Shown here piece after piece: positions 1-8,366 of a stretch of DNA of 64,000 nt (the first letter of the stretch is position 1; each line of letters opens with the position of its first letter). Where the stretch lies: NCBI RefSeq assembly GCF_907163105.1, contig NZ_OU015321.1:1736001-1800000 (forward strand). Reading direction: 5' to 3'. This stretch comes from Cloacibacterium caeni. Lineage in GTDB: Bacteria > Bacteroidota > Bacteroidia > Flavobacteriales > Weeksellaceae. The translations under genes and the position numbers were made by a program. A model generated the notes under the pieces. It made no database searches. It was not told the DNA's origin and saw nothing but the letters and a program-made list of their open reading frames with translations.

Positions 1-69
1 AGATTTTTCGGTGGAGTTCCGTTGATGAAAAGAAGTGCAGATTTTATCACAGATTTTATAATTGTTTAG
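1..69 (+). CDS. 3' end of an unidentified gene, truncated by the window start
   Basis: Frame 1 is open from the first base and ends at a TAG at 67-69. It encodes 22 residues (RFFGGVPLMKRSADFITDFI then IV). The gene converges on the cobalamin adenosyltransferase gene with only 6 bases between the stop codons. The fragment is too short for me to recognise a family, and it could be a chance open frame, although its reading is protein-like. Confidence 0.4.
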   Translation, partial: RFFGGVPLMKRSADFITDFIIV

Positions 70-75
70 AGCGTT

Positions 76-651
76 TTATTTAGCTCTTTCTGAAGGATTC
101 CAATAATCCTCTTTTTCCCCAGAAATTTTAGAAATATATCTTGCCAAAATAAACAGATAATCAGACAATCTATTGAGATATTTGATGAGTTCTGGTCTTA
201 CTTCTTCGGTTTCATTGAGATAAACCATAGCGCGCTCTGCTCTTCTACAAACCGTTCTACAAACGTGAACAGATGCAGCAGCTTTTCCACCGCTTGGTAG
301 AATAAAGAATTGCAAAGGTTCTAATTCTGCATCAAAATTGTCCATCCAACGTTCTAATTCCATAATTTCTTCTTCAGAAATTAACAAATCTAACCTGCTT
401 TTACCATTTGCCAAAAACATTTTATCTGTTGGCGTTGCTGCTTCTGAACCTACGGTAAATAAATCAAATTGAATTTTTTGTAATTGACTTAAAACTTTTT
501 CATCAGAAATTTCCGCTTTTGCCAAACCAATGAAAGCATTGAGTTCGTCTAAAGTTCCATAAGATTCTACTCTTGCAGCAGCTTTAGAAACTCTAGTTCC
601 TCCGTATAAAGAAGTTTCGCCTTTATCGCCAGTTTTGGTGTAAATTTTCAT
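76..651 (-). CDS. Cob(I)yrinic acid a,c-diamide adenosyltransferase, PduO type
   Basis: A 191-residue cytoplasmic enzyme that transfers the adenosyl group of ATP to cob(I)alamin, making coenzyme B12. The family's N-terminal ATP-binding segment is clear (TKTGDKGETSLYGG, residues 5-18), followed by RVESYGTLDELNAFIG (27-42). The C-terminal helices carry PSGG (119-122), CRRAER (135-140) and NRLSDYLFILARY (160-172). Length is normal for the PduO family. No propanediol genes or B12 riboswitch lie nearby, so this is the general salvage enzyme. It lies 36 bp downstream of lptB on the same strand, with a 7-bp-period repeat in the gap. Confidence 0.93.
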   Translation of the reverse strand: MKIYTKTGDKGETSLYGGTRVSKAAARVESYGTLDELNAFIGLAKAEISDEKVLSQLQKIQFDLFTVGSEAATPTDKMFLANGKSRLDLLISEEEIMELERWMDNFDAELEPLQFFILPSGGKAAASVHVCRTVCRRAERAMVYLNETEEVRPELIKYLNRLSDYLFILARYISKISGEKEDYWNPSERAK

Positions 652-659
652 AAAATTGA

Positions 660-687
660 TGGATGTTGGAAGTTAGATGATGGATGT
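660..687. repeat. 7-bp-period array, four units
   Basis: Four consecutive heptads (TGGATGT, TGGAAGT, TAGATGA, TGGATGT) end exactly at the lptB stop codon and nearly fill the gap to the adenosyltransferase start. The same 7-bp period recurs at several other gaps in the window. Confidence 0.75.
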
Positions 688-1416
688 TTAGAATTTTTCA
701 AATCTAAAATTCTCACCCAAATAAGCTTGTCTTACTTGTGGATCATTGGCTAAATCTTCTGGTAAACCTTCTTTCAAAATGTTTCCTTCGAACATAATGT
801 AGGTTTTATTGGTAATTGCCAAAGTTTGTTGAACATTGTGGTCGGTAATTAAAACACCGATGTCTTTTTTCACCAAACTTCTGATGATTTTCTGAATATC
901 TTCTACCGCAATTGGGTCTACTCCTGCAAAAGGTTCATCCAAAAGAATGAAATCTGGGTCTGTAGCGAGGCAACGCGCAATTTCGGTTCTACGTCTTTCA
1001 CCACCAGAAAGTAAATCTCCACGGTTTTTACGAACGTGTTCTAAAGAAAATTCTTCAATCAGTTCATTGGTTCTGCGGATTTGCTCTTCTTTAGATTTAT
1101 TGGTGAGTTGTAAAACGCCTAAAATATTATCTTCTACAGACAATTTTCTAAATACAGAAGCTTCCTGAGCCAAATAACCAATTCCTTTTTGCGCACGTTT
1201 ATACATGGCATCATTGGTAATATCTTTTCCGTCAAGCGTAATTTTGCCAGAAGTAGGTTTTACCAATCCCACAATCATATAGAAAGTAGTGGTTTTTCCC
1301 GCACCATTTGGCCCGAGTAAACCTACAATTTCTCCTTTTTTTACTTCTACGGAAACACCTTTTACTACTTTTTTGGGTCCGTATTCTTTAATTAAATTTT
1401 CGCCACGTAAAATCAT
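688..1416 (-). CDS. lptB: Lipopolysaccharide export ABC transporter ATP-binding protein LptB
   Basis: The 242-residue ATPase of the LptB2FG complex, which powers extraction of LPS from the inner membrane. Visible motifs are Walker [10 protein letters not shown] (35-43), Q-loop Q84, signature LSGGE (136-140), Walker B ILLDE (157-161) and switch H193. The [18 protein letters not shown] and DEPFAGVDP segments are typical of LptB rather than other ABC ATPases. The ATG lies only 5 bases after a TATCTTTG -7 box, so the mRNA may be almost leaderless. Confidence 0.95.
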   Translation of the reverse strand: MILRGENLIKEYGPKKVVKGVSVEVKKGEIVGLLGPNGAGKTTTFYMIVGLVKPTSGKITLDGKDITNDAMYKRAQKGIGYLAQEASVFRKLSVEDNILGVLQLTNKSKEEQIRRTNELIEEFSLEHVRKNRGDLLSGGERRRTEIARCLATDPDFILLDEPFAGVDPIAVEDIQKIIRSLVKKDIGVLITDHNVQQTLAITNKTYIMFEGNILKEGLPEDLANDPQVRQAYLGENFRFEKF

Positions 1417-1421
1417 AGAGA

Positions 1422-1429
1422 CAAAGATA
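1422..1429 (-). promoter_or_regulatory. -7 box of the lptB promoter
   Basis: On the minus strand TATCTTTG matches the Bacteroidota TAnnTTTG -7 consensus and ends 5 bases before the lptB ATG. I see no convincing -33 TTG at the right distance. The distance predicts a transcription start at or next to the start codon. Confidence 0.6.
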
Positions 1430-1435
1430 TGAAAA

Positions 1436-1470
1436 AAGTCAGAAGTATGAAGTTGGAAGTCGGAAGTCTT
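1436..1470. repeat. 7-bp-period array, five units, upstream of lptB
   Basis: Five consecutive heptads share the leading AAGT (AAGTCAG, AAGTATG, AAGTTGG, AAGTCGG, AAGTCTT). The array lies directly upstream of the lptB -7 box, where the -33 region would be. Confidence 0.8.
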
Positions 1471-1517
1471 AAAATTGCAGATCTTAAGTTAAAAAAATGG
1501 AAGTTTTCAAATTACGA

Positions 1518-1563
1518 AACCCTTTCTGCGTTTTTTGTATGTGCATAAAACGCAGAAAGGGTT
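1518..1563. repeat. 17-bp perfect inverted repeat (hairpin)
   Basis: The arms at 1518-1534 (AACCCTTTCTGCGTTTT) and 1547-1563 are perfect reverse complements around a 12-base loop. The element lies in the 303-bp hemB-lptB gap (1417-1719), which holds only this hairpin, the heptad array and the GC-rich hairpin below. It may be a terminator or a small repeat element. No clean T-run follows on either side. Confidence 0.7.
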
Positions 1564-1623
1564 GGTTATATTTTGAACTGATTGTAATTTTTAGAAAAAT
1601 AGGTTCTAAAAATTCCTGAACTT

Positions 1624-1720
1624 GCGCCCCAGATTGAGCGGCATGTTTGAGCTCTTTTTTCTGCGGCGGCTTCGCCGCCGCAGAAAAAAAGCGAGTAGCG
1701 AAAGCTGGAATTTGGCGCCC
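1624..1720. repeat. REP-like element with a GC-rich 16-bp hairpin
   Basis: A perfect 16-bp stem (1655-1670 with 1674-1689) with a TTC loop is built of a T-run, CTGCGGCGGC and its complement, then an A-run, so it would work as a terminator in both directions. It is bracketed by GCGCCCC (1624-1630) and GGCGCCC (1714-1720), with conserved-looking flanks GAGCGGCATG and GCGAGTAGCGAAAGC. The GC content stands out in an AT-rich gap. It directly abuts the hemB stop codon and probably ends hemB transcription. Confidence 0.7.
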
Positions 1721-2712
1721 TAATTATTTAATAAAATGGCAGCTTCTTTGGCAGCATAGGTGAAAATCATATCTGCACCAGCTCTTTTGATGCAAGTAAG
1801 ACTTTCGATGATGGCTTTATCATTGTCTAACCAACCGTTTTGTGCAGCCGCTTTCAGCATTGCGTATTCTCCGCTCACATTATAAACGGCGATTGGTAAA
1901 TCTATCTCTTGACGAATCTTAGCTACAATATCCAAATATGGAAGACCCGGTTTTATCATAATAATGTCTGCACCTTCTTCGATGTCTTTGTACACTTCAT
2001 TTAAGGCCTCTCTAGAATTATGAAAATCCATTTGGTAGGTCTTTTTATCTTTTGGAATTTCCTGAAAATCTTTCGGAGCAGAATCTAACGCACTTCTGAA
2101 AGGTCCGTAAAATGAACTTGCATATTTTGCTGCATAGCTCAAAATTCCTACGTTGGTATGACCTGTTTCTTCTAAAGCTTGACGAATTGCAGCAACTCTA
2201 CCATCCATCATATCACTTGGCGCTACAACATCTGCGCCAGCTTCTGCGTGAGAAACAGACATCCTTGCCAAAGCATCGTTGGTAGCATCGTTGTCTATTT
2301 TTCCGTTGGTGATAATTCCATCGTGTCCGTAAATAGAATAAGGGTCTAATGCAACATCTGGCATTACAATCATTTCTGGAACTGCATTTTTAATTTCTCT
2401 GATGGTTCTTTGCATAAGACCATCTTTGTTCCAAGCTTCTGTTCCTAGATTGTCTTTTAGATGTTCTGGAACTTTCATGTAAATATTTACCGCTTTTACA
2501 CCGAGAGAAAATAATTCTCTACATTCTTTTACTGTTAAATCTATAGTTCTACGAAAAATCCCAGGCATTGAAGGAATGGCTTCCTGTGTGTTTTCGCCTT
2601 CCATTACGAACATTGGCATTACAAAATCATTGGTAGTGAGTACTGTTTCTCTAACAAGACTTCTGATGCTTTCGTTAGTACGTAATCTTCTATTTCTTGA
2701 AAAAATTATCAT
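1720..2712 (-). CDS. hemB: Porphobilinogen synthase (delta-aminolevulinic acid dehydratase)
   Basis: A 330-residue enzyme that condenses two 5-aminolevulinate molecules to porphobilinogen in tetrapyrrole synthesis. The two active-site lysines are seen as K196 (SYAAKYAS) and K254 (MIKPG). The segment where zinc-type enzymes carry three cysteines reads DVALDPYSIYGHDG (119-132), with Ala/Asp instead of Cys, so this is a non-zinc, probably magnesium-dependent form. It is monocistronic, preceded by a TAAATTTG box and followed by a strong GC-rich hairpin. hemH is at 17.1 kb in the same window. Confidence 0.96.
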   Translation of the reverse strand: MIIFSRNRRLRTNESIRSLVRETVLTTNDFVMPMFVMEGENTQEAIPSMPGIFRRTIDLTVKECRELFSLGVKAVNIYMKVPEHLKDNLGTEAWNKDGLMQRTIREIKNAVPEMIVMPDVALDPYSIYGHDGIITNGKIDNDATNDALARMSVSHAEAGADVVAPSDMMDGRVAAIRQALEETGHTNVGILSYAAKYASSFYGPFRSALDSAPKDFQEIPKDKKTYQMDFHNSREALNEVYKDIEEGADIIMIKPGLPYLDIVAKIRQEIDLPIAVYNVSGEYAMLKAAAQNGWLDNDKAIIESLTCIKRAGADMIFTYAAKEAAILLNN

Positions 2713-2741
2713 TTTTGGAACAATGTTTGTTTTATACTCTG

Positions 2742-2749
2742 CAAATTTA
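2742..2749 (-). promoter_or_regulatory. -7 box of the hemB promoter
   Basis: The minus strand reads TAAATTTG, ending 29 bases before the hemB ATG. It lies back-to-back with the promoter of the plus-strand gene at 2828. Confidence 0.6.
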
Positions 2750-2763
2750 GTTATTTATAACTA

Positions 2764-2794
2764 TTGTGTATATCAATTCGTTTAAATAAATTTG
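2764..2794 (+). promoter_or_regulatory. Promoter of the small T9SS-tailed protein gene
   Basis: TTG at 2764-2766 and TAAATTTG at 2787-2794 are separated by 20 bases, a close match to the Bacteroidota TTG-N(19-21)-TAnnTTTG promoter. The ATG follows at 2828. Confidence 0.6.
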
Positions 2795-2827
2795 TATATT
2801 CTTTGAGATAAGAATGAATTAAGTAAA

Positions 2828-3187
2828 ATGAAAAGAACTTTATATTTTATATTATTTTCGGTAGGTTTATTAATGTTTTCGGGCGAAGCAAAAGCTCAAC
2901 AAACATTAAGAGAACCGCTTTCTGATTCTCAAAAATCTGATGATGGAGTTTTAGTCGCTTATCCTAATCCTACAAGAGATTTTATCATTGTAAAAGCTAA
3001 AAACCCAATGCTAAAGGTAAAATCTGTAACTTTTTACTCTATTATTGGGACTCAAGTTTCAGAAACCATGGTGAACATGAACACCGCCGAAATTAGATTA
3101 GACAAACTGAAACCTGGCAAATATTTAATGAAATACACTTTGTCAGACAATACCCAAAAGGTAACGCAAGTGGTAAAACAGCAATAA
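2828..3187 (+). CDS. Small secreted protein consisting mainly of a T9SS type A sorting domain
   Basis: A 119-residue protein with a signal peptide (residues 1-23, ending GEAKA) and a roughly 20-residue linker. The rest matches the C-terminal T9SS sorting domain: VAYPNPTRDF (43-52), then VTFYSIIGTQV, then IRLDKLKPGKYLMKY and a final KVTQVVKQQ. There is no room for a cargo domain, which is unusual because the tail normally follows an enzyme or adhesin. It is monocistronic with its own promoter and a terminator shared with deoC. Export through T9SS is inferred from the domain; the function is unknown. Confidence 0.85.
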   Translation: MKRTLYFILFSVGLLMFSGEAKAQQTLREPLSDSQKSDDGVLVAYPNPTRDFIIVKAKNPMLKVKSVTFYSIIGTQVSETMVNMNTAEIRLDKLKPGKYLMKYTLSDNTQKVTQVVKQQ

Positions 3188-3206
3188 TTTTTAACCATAA
3201 AAAAAC

Positions 3207-3234
3207 AAAAACCATCGAAATTCGATGGTTTTTT
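3207..3234. terminator. Bidirectional terminator between the T9SS-tail gene and deoC
   Basis: ACCATCG (3211-3217) pairs with CGATGGT (3223-3229). The stem is extended by an A-run on the left and a T-run on the right. It lies between convergent genes and can serve both. Confidence 0.8.
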
Positions 3235-3255
3235 ATTTTTGAAAATTCCGAAAGA

Positions 3256-3999
3256 TTAGTAACCTCCAGAAACTTCTTCGTTTTTTATTAATGCTTTTGC
3301 AGAAGATGTTCCTATTCTTTTTACGCCTAGGTTAATCATATATTCTGCTTCTTCTGGTGTTCTTACACCACCTGCAGCTTTTACAGGAAGTGAGCCTGCG
3401 TTTTCTAGCATGATTTTAATTCCTTCTACAGTTGCCCCATTTGGTTTTCCGCCTTCTGTTTGGTAGAAACCAGTAGATGATTTCACAAATATTCTGTGTA
3501 AATCTTCTGTTTTGAAGTTTTCTTCTGCCCAAATTGAGATTTTTTTGGTAATATCCGCAATTTGCTCATCGGTAAGCGCAGCGATTTCTATAATCCATTT
3601 TGCAATTTTACCGTTATCTAAACAAAGTTTTGTACAATCTACAAATTCTGATTTCACAGCATCTACTTCACCATCTTTGTATGCTTCATAATTGATTACA
3701 AAATCTAATTCATCTACTCCGTCTTCGATTGCTTTTTGAGCTTCAGCTAATTTATGTTCTTTAGAATAAGTTCCTTCGTGGAAACCGATTACAGTGCCGA
3801 TTACTACATTAGAATTTTGTTCTGTAAGGAATTGCTTCATTTTTTTAACATAATCAGGTCTTATCATTACTGCAAAAATGTCATTTTCGATGGCTTCTTT
3901 GGCAAGATTAATTACCGTTTCTAGCGTTTGTTCTTCGGTAAGACCAGATTGAGCTGGAGTTTTTAGATAAGTAGAATCTAAATAAGTGTTGATTTTCAT
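3256..3999 (-). CDS. deoC: Deoxyribose-phosphate aldolase
   Basis: A 247-residue class I aldolase that splits 2-deoxyribose 5-phosphate into glyceraldehyde 3-phosphate and acetaldehyde in deoxynucleoside catabolism. The Schiff-base lysine is K173 in VKSSTGF, and the second lysine is K207 in VKAAGGVRT. The chain ends in a C-terminal tyrosine, as in enzymes where that residue shapes the active site. It begins 4 bp after the Lrp-type regulator stop and is probably cotranscribed with it and the upstream nuclease. A purine nucleoside phosphorylase that could feed the pathway is at 31.6 kb. Confidence 0.95.
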   Translation of the reverse strand: MKINTYLDSTYLKTPAQSGLTEEQTLETVINLAKEAIENDIFAVMIRPDYVKKMKQFLTEQNSNVVIGTVIGFHEGTYSKEHKLAEAQKAIEDGVDELDFVINYEAYKDGEVDAVKSEFVDCTKLCLDNGKIAKWIIEIAALTDEQIADITKKISIWAEENFKTEDLHRIFVKSSTGFYQTEGGKPNGATVEGIKIMLENAGSLPVKAAGGVRTPEEAEYMINLGVKRIGTSSAKALIKNEEVSGGY

Positions 4000-4003
4000 A
4001 ATG

Positions 4004-4474
4004 TTACACTTTTAATTGTCTGTTAATACTTTGCTCCAAAGATATGAAAGTTTCTGTTCTTGTAACGCCTTTTAGCTTCTGTATTTTGCTTAAAATTTGC
4101 ATGAGATGATCATTATCAATACAAAGTACTTTAAGGAAAACCGTCCAGTTTCCTGTAGTATAATGAGCTTCTACGATTTCATTAATTTCGTTCAGAGATT
4201 TAATGAGTTCTTGGAAATGACTTGGCTGATCCATGTAAACGCCGATGTAAGAAACTACTTTGTAACCTATTTTTCTTGGATTAAGAAAAGATACAGAATT
4301 TTCTATTACGCCTGCGGTTTCTAGTTTTTTTATTCTCTGATGTACAGCAGTGGTAGAAATACCAATGTTTTTAGAAATTTGAGCCAAAGATGTTTTGGCA
4401 TTGTCCATAAGCATATAGATTATTTTTTTATCTATTGCATCTAGCTTGTAACCTACTTCTGTAACGCTTTTCAT
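4004..4474 (-). CDS. Lrp/AsnC family transcriptional regulator
   Basis: A 156-residue DNA-binding regulator. An N-terminal winged HTH (about residues 13-58, LDAIDKKIIYMLMDNAKTSL through TTAVHQRIKKLETAGVI) is followed by a RAM ligand-binding domain (about 75-150). Both halves have normal length. It is placed between an EEP nuclease (7-bp gap) and deoC (4-bp gap). Regulation of its neighbours is possible but only inferred. The effector is not evident. Confidence 0.92.
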   Translation of the reverse strand: MKSVTEVGYKLDAIDKKIIYMLMDNAKTSLAQISKNIGISTTAVHQRIKKLETAGVIENSVSFLNPRKIGYKVVSYIGVYMDQPSHFQELIKSLNEINEIVEAHYTTGNWTVFLKVLCIDNDHLMQILSKIQKLKGVTRTETFISLEQSINRQLKV

Positions 4475-4481
4475 TTTTAAT

Positions 4482-5438
4482 TTAATTGTCTTTTGTTTCT
4501 AAAATTGTATAAACGGGATAATGATCACTATACCCACCAAGATATCTGGTCCCTGCAAAAGTTCTAAAAGGTCTTCCTTTAAACTTTTTGTCCCAATTAC
4601 TTAATTTTTCTGAATTAAAGACTACAGCACTTTTAAATGCTAATGAAGAAATAGGCAAAAAGAAATGATTAGAAAATAGAATCTGATCGAACAACAGTCC
4701 TTGGTTGTAGTGAAACGTAGAATAAATTTTATTATTGTACAATTCTATGTATGGATTCACTAAGATTTTATCAACTCCATTGTCATATAATAAATTATTT
4801 AGATTTTCTTCAATCGGGTCATCGTTAAAATCTCCACAAATTATTACAGGTTCTTCTTTTTCTAATAATGTGAGAACTCTTTCTTTAATTGAATGAAGAA
4901 TGTAATCTCTTTTGGGTTTGTTTACATCTTTTTCTCTTTTTGAAGGAAGATGCGCCACAAAAACATTGAGCAATTCATCATTGTATTTCAATTTACAAAA
5001 AAGAACATCTCTAGTTGTATCATAATACTCATCTTGCTCCTCATTCACTCCTTCGAAAATAAAAGAAATGGCTTCAGAATCTACTAATTCTATTTTTCTC
5101 TTATCGTACAGAAGCGCTGTATCTACGCCTCTTTCATCTAAAGAATTATAATGAACAAAATCATAATTTTGAAGGGGTTCTTGTTGAATCAAGTCTTGTA
5201 AAACCTCTTCATTATTCACTTCACATAAACCTACAATCATCGGAAGCACCTCTTCTTTTTCTTCGATTAATCTAAAAACATTGGCAATTTTTCGAAGTTT
5301 ATTCTGATACTTTCTTTCGTCCCAATTCCTTAATCCAGAAATGGTAGGATCTAAAAAATGTGTTGGTTTAGGGTCTGGAGAAAACAAGTTTTCTACATTA
5401 TAGAACATGACAAGTTCTTTTTTCAAATAATTCTCCAT
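4482..5438 (-). CDS. Endonuclease/exonuclease/phosphatase family protein
   Basis: A 318-residue DNase I-like fold metal-dependent hydrolase. Family landmarks are FYNVENLF near the N-terminus (metal/substrate Asn), GLCEVNN (catalytic Glu), VAHLPSKR, CGDFNDDP (catalytic Asp/Asn) and the terminal SDHYPVY. No signal peptide is visible, so it is probably cytoplasmic. It is the first gene of a likely three-gene unit with the Lrp-type regulator and deoC. The substrate cannot be told from sequence; nuclease and phosphodiesterase are both possible. Confidence 0.88.
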   Translation of the reverse strand: MENYLKKELVMFYNVENLFSPDPKPTHFLDPTISGLRNWDERKYQNKLRKIANVFRLIEEKEEVLPMIVGLCEVNNEEVLQDLIQQEPLQNYDFVHYNSLDERGVDTALLYDKRKIELVDSEAISFIFEGVNEEQDEYYDTTRDVLFCKLKYNDELLNVFVAHLPSKREKDVNKPKRDYILHSIKERVLTLLEKEEPVIICGDFNDDPIEENLNNLLYDNGVDKILVNPYIELYNNKIYSTFHYNQGLLFDQILFSNHFFLPISSLAFKSAVVFNSEKLSNWDKKFKGRPFRTFAGTRYLGGYSDHYPVYTILETKDN

Positions 5439-5491
5439 AGCCTTGCCTCAATTTTTCGGATTGTAAATTTAGTAAAAATAATTTATTATGA

Positions 5492-6172
5492 TTAGAAATC
5501 TTTTAATAAATCTGGTCTTTTCTGCTGTGTAATTTCTATTGCTTTCTGATGTCTCCATTCTTCAATTTTCCCAAAATTACCACTCAAAAGTATTTCTGGA
5601 ACGCGCATTCCTTTATAAACTTCTGGTTTGGTATAAATAGGCGGAGAAAGTAAATCATCTTGAAAACTATCCGTCAAAGCAGATTGTTCATCATTTAAAA
5701 CGCCTGGCAAAAGACGAATAATAGCATCTGCAACTACACAAGCTGCCAATTCGCCACCAGTTAGCACAAAATCACCAATCGAAATTTCTCTGGTAATGTG
5801 TAAATCTCTAATTCTTTGGTCTATTCCTTTGTAATGACCACAAAGCAGAATTAAATTTTTCTTAAGCGAGTAAGAATTCGCTATTTTTTGGTTAAAAGTT
5901 TCTCCATCTGGAGTTAAGTAAATAATATCATCATACTCTCTCTCAGCTTTTAACTGAGAAATACATAAATCTAATGGTTCACACATCATTACCATTCCAG
6001 CACCACCACCATAAACTGTATGATCTATTTGACGATGTTTGTTAAATGCAAAATCACGAACATTATGAAAATGAACTTCTGCCAAACCTTTTTCCATTGC
6101 TCTTTTCAGGATGGAAGTTTTGAAAGGACTTTCTAATAAATCAGGAACTGCACTTATAATATCTATTCTCAT
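5492..6172 (-). CDS. trmD: tRNA (guanine-N1-)-methyltransferase
   Basis: A 226-residue SPOUT methyltransferase that makes m1G37 next to the anticodon of tRNAs reading CNN codons. It starts [21 protein letters not shown] and carries the trefoil-knot AdoMet site ([13 protein letters not shown], and [11 protein letters not shown]), plus the GGGAGMVM loop. Length matches the family. Its ATG overlaps the NDH-2 stop by 4 bp (ATGA), implying translational coupling with an unrelated respiratory enzyme. Confidence 0.96.
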   Translation of the reverse strand: MRIDIISAVPDLLESPFKTSILKRAMEKGLAEVHFHNVRDFAFNKHRQIDHTVYGGGAGMVMMCEPLDLCISQLKAEREYDDIIYLTPDGETFNQKIANSYSLKKNLILLCGHYKGIDQRIRDLHITREISIGDFVLTGGELAACVVADAIIRLLPGVLNDEQSALTDSFQDDLLSPPIYTKPEVYKGMRVPEILLSGNFGKIEEWRHQKAIEITQQKRPDLLKDF

Positions 6173-7434
6173 TGTTCGGTTTTATTTTTTTTATTCGGGA
6201 TAATGATTAAGCGAAGCGAAGAATCTCTATTAATGTAACTCCACATCCAATTGAAGAAAATAGCGAGTTTGTTTCTTACACTTAAAATCAACATTAAATG
6301 AAGAAACATCCAAAAATACCACGCAAAAATCCCTTGAAATTTAAATTTTGGTAAATCTACTACCGCTCTATGCTTCCCAATGGTTGCCATACTTCCTTTG
6401 TCATCATATTCGTAAGGTTGCCACTCATTCTCTGATTTTTTCAAGAAATTTTTAGCCAAATTTTTTCCTTGATTAATCGCTACATTCGCTACCTGAGGAT
6501 GACCATTCGGATATTTCGGAGTTTCCATGTAGGCAATGTCTCCTATCGCATAAATATCATCAAATCCTACTATTTTATTATATCGGTCTACTATATACCT
6601 ATTGTTTTTAATAGAATTTTCGGTTAATCCTTCAATAATATTCCCAGTTACACCTGCTGCCCAAATCACATTATTACTCGGAATGATATTCCCAGAACTC
6701 AGATAAACTCTATCGCCATCATAATCCGTAACTCTATCATTTGAGATAAATCTCACGCCCAAATCTTTCAAATATTGTTCAGATTTTTCTTGAGATTCTT
6801 CGCTCATTACCGCCAAAGGTTTTTCGGTAGAACTCACCAAAATAATTTCTAAATCATCAAAATTCATTCTAGGATAATCTCTCGGCAAGATTTCTCTTTT
6901 CATCTCAGCAAAAGCTCCCGCCAATTCCACACCAGTTGGTCCAGAACCTACGATTACGATGTTCCAATTGCCATCATCACTTCTACTTTTTTCAATAATT
7001 AATTTTTCGAAAGTGAGCAAAACATGGTTTCTTATAGAAATTGCTTCTTGTGTATTTTTCATCCCAAAAGCCAGATTTTCCATTTTTTGATTTCCAAAGA
7101 AATTCGTTTTACAGCCAGTTGCAATCACCAATTTATCATAGTGAAAAACATGGTCTTCTGTAATAATTTTATTTTCTGAAGGAATAATCTGTTTCACTTC
7201 CGTCATTCTAAATTGAATATTTTTAGAACGCTGAAAAATCTTTCTAAACGGAAACGAAATATTAGAAGGCTCAATTCTTCCGCAAGCTACTTGATAAAAT
7301 AATGGCTGAAACATATGATGATTCGCCTTGTCAATCATCACCAATTTCTTAGTACGATTGCCATTAAGTTTTTTAGCGAATTGCAATCCTGCAAAACCAC
7401 CACCGATGACGATTATTTTATCTCTAATTTCCAT
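6169..7434 (-). CDS. Type II NADH dehydrogenase (NDH-2), FAD-dependent
   Basis: A 421-residue single-subunit NADH:quinone oxidoreductase. The FAD Rossmann motif [15 protein letters not shown] is near the N-terminus, and a second NADH-binding motif [16 protein letters not shown] is at mid-protein. A C-terminal hydrophobic stretch ([19 protein letters not shown]) anchors it to the membrane, as in NDH-2 rather than soluble disulfide reductases. It would feed electrons from NADH to menaquinone without proton pumping. It is divergent from the lysozyme gene, with -7 boxes for both in the 57-bp gap. Confidence 0.92.
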   Translation of the reverse strand: MEIRDKIIVIGGGFAGLQFAKKLNGNRTKKLVMIDKANHHMFQPLFYQVACGRIEPSNISFPFRKIFQRSKNIQFRMTEVKQIIPSENKIITEDHVFHYDKLVIATGCKTNFFGNQKMENLAFGMKNTQEAISIRNHVLLTFEKLIIEKSRSDDGNWNIVIVGSGPTGVELAGAFAEMKREILPRDYPRMNFDDLEIILVSSTEKPLAVMSEESQEKSEQYLKDLGVRFISNDRVTDYDGDRVYLSSGNIIPSNNVIWAAGVTGNIIEGLTENSIKNNRYIVDRYNKIVGFDDIYAIGDIAYMETPKYPNGHPQVANVAINQGKNLAKNFLKKSENEWQPYEYDDKGSMATIGKHRAVVDLPKFKFQGIFAWYFWMFLHLMLILSVRNKLAIFFNWMWSYINRDSSLRLIIIPNKKNKTEQ

Positions 7435-7444
7435 AAGATTCTGG

Positions 7445-7483
7445 CAAAATTACTGAATTTATTTTCTAAAAATTTTACTTTTG
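7445..7483. promoter_or_regulatory. Divergent promoters for NDH-2 and the GH25 lysozyme
   Basis: The minus strand has TAATTTTG (7445-7452, 10 bases from the NDH-2 ATG). The plus strand has TACTTTTG (7476-7483, 8 bases from the ATG at 7492). The two TAnnTTTG boxes are only 23 bases apart, so the promoters overlap and may compete. Confidence 0.6.
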
Positions 7484-7491
7484 CAAAACTT

Positions 7492-8355
7492 ATGTCAAAA
7501 ACCAATCCAAAATCTACCAAAAGAAAAAAAATCCATAAAACCAGACGAAAAAATTATCTTTTTCGCAGATATATTTTGTTGGCCATTTTAGGATTAACCT
7601 TGCTAGGAACTGGGCTTTACCTCAGAGACAAAGTGGCATTTTATTACGCCATGTATTTTGAGAAATTTGTACATAAAAACTTAAAAAATTCAGAAGAAGA
7701 AACCGCCAGAATCAATAAAATCGTCACTGAATATAATGACAAAATTTTTGGTTTCGACATTTCTCATTATCAGCATAAACGAGACATAAAATGGGACAGC
7801 CTCACTATCGCCAATGGTTCTATTCCATTAGAGTTTGTCATTATGAGAGCTTCTATGGGAAATCGAAAAAAAGATAAACATTTTGATGATTTTTGGGAAT
7901 TAGCCAAAGAAAATAATCTTACAAGAGGTGCTTATCATTTTTATCGTGCAGACGAAGATCCTATTTTACAAGCCAATAATTTCTTAGAAAGTGTACATTT
8001 AGAAAGCGGAGATTTACGACCGGTTTTAGACATCGAAAGAATTCCCAGAAGAAAATCTAAGGAAAAACTGATAGAAGATTTGAAAGTTTGGTGTAAAATT
8101 ATAGAAGAAAAATACGGTGAAAAACCCATTATTTACACCTATTACCATTATTACAAAGATTATTTGCGAGGCGAGTTTGACGATTATCCACTTTGGTTAG
8201 CCAATTACAATGATGTTTTAGTTCCTTCGGAAGAAGACTCGTGGAAAATGTGGCAATTCACGGAAAAAGGCATCGTAAAAGGAATTAATGTAAAAGTAGA
8301 CCTTAATATTTACAACGGAAATTCTTGGAGTTTCAGCGAATTAAAACTTGATTAA
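7492..8355 (+). CDS. Membrane-anchored glycoside hydrolase family 25 (lysozyme-like)
   Basis: A 287-residue protein. I chose ATG 7492 over the longer frame from 7315, which would run antisense through NDH-2 and past the -7 box. It has a very basic N-terminus, one membrane helix (about 25-43) and a GH25 barrel with FGFDISHYQ (86-94), MRAS, GAYHFYR and the catalytic pair D180/E182 in VLDIE. It ends with WQFTEKGIVKG and VDLNIYNG. The family hydrolyses muramyl bonds in peptidoglycan, here probably on the periplasmic side. It is followed 11 bp later by the HopJ-like gene. Confidence 0.92.
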   Translation: MSKTNPKSTKRKKIHKTRRKNYLFRRYILLAILGLTLLGTGLYLRDKVAFYYAMYFEKFVHKNLKNSEEETARINKIVTEYNDKIFGFDISHYQHKRDIKWDSLTIANGSIPLEFVIMRASMGNRKKDKHFDDFWELAKENNLTRGAYHFYRADEDPILQANNFLESVHLESGDLRPVLDIERIPRRKSKEKLIEDLKVWCKIIEEKYGEKPIIYTYYHYYKDYLRGEFDDYPLWLANYNDVLVPSEEDSWKMWQFTEKGIVKGINVKVDLNIYNGNSWSFSELKLD

Positions 8356-8366
8356 AGAAAAATAAA

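Noticed and set aside
1..700. Possible cobalamin riboswitch for the adenosyltransferase gene
   Set aside because: The gap upstream of the gene is only 36 bp and is a heptad array; no B12-box-like sequence is seen.
7315..7491. Longer N-terminus of the GH25 gene from ATG 7315
   Set aside because: It would lie antisense inside the NDH-2 gene and upstream of the TACTTTTG box. ATG 7492 gives a normal basic, membrane-anchored start.
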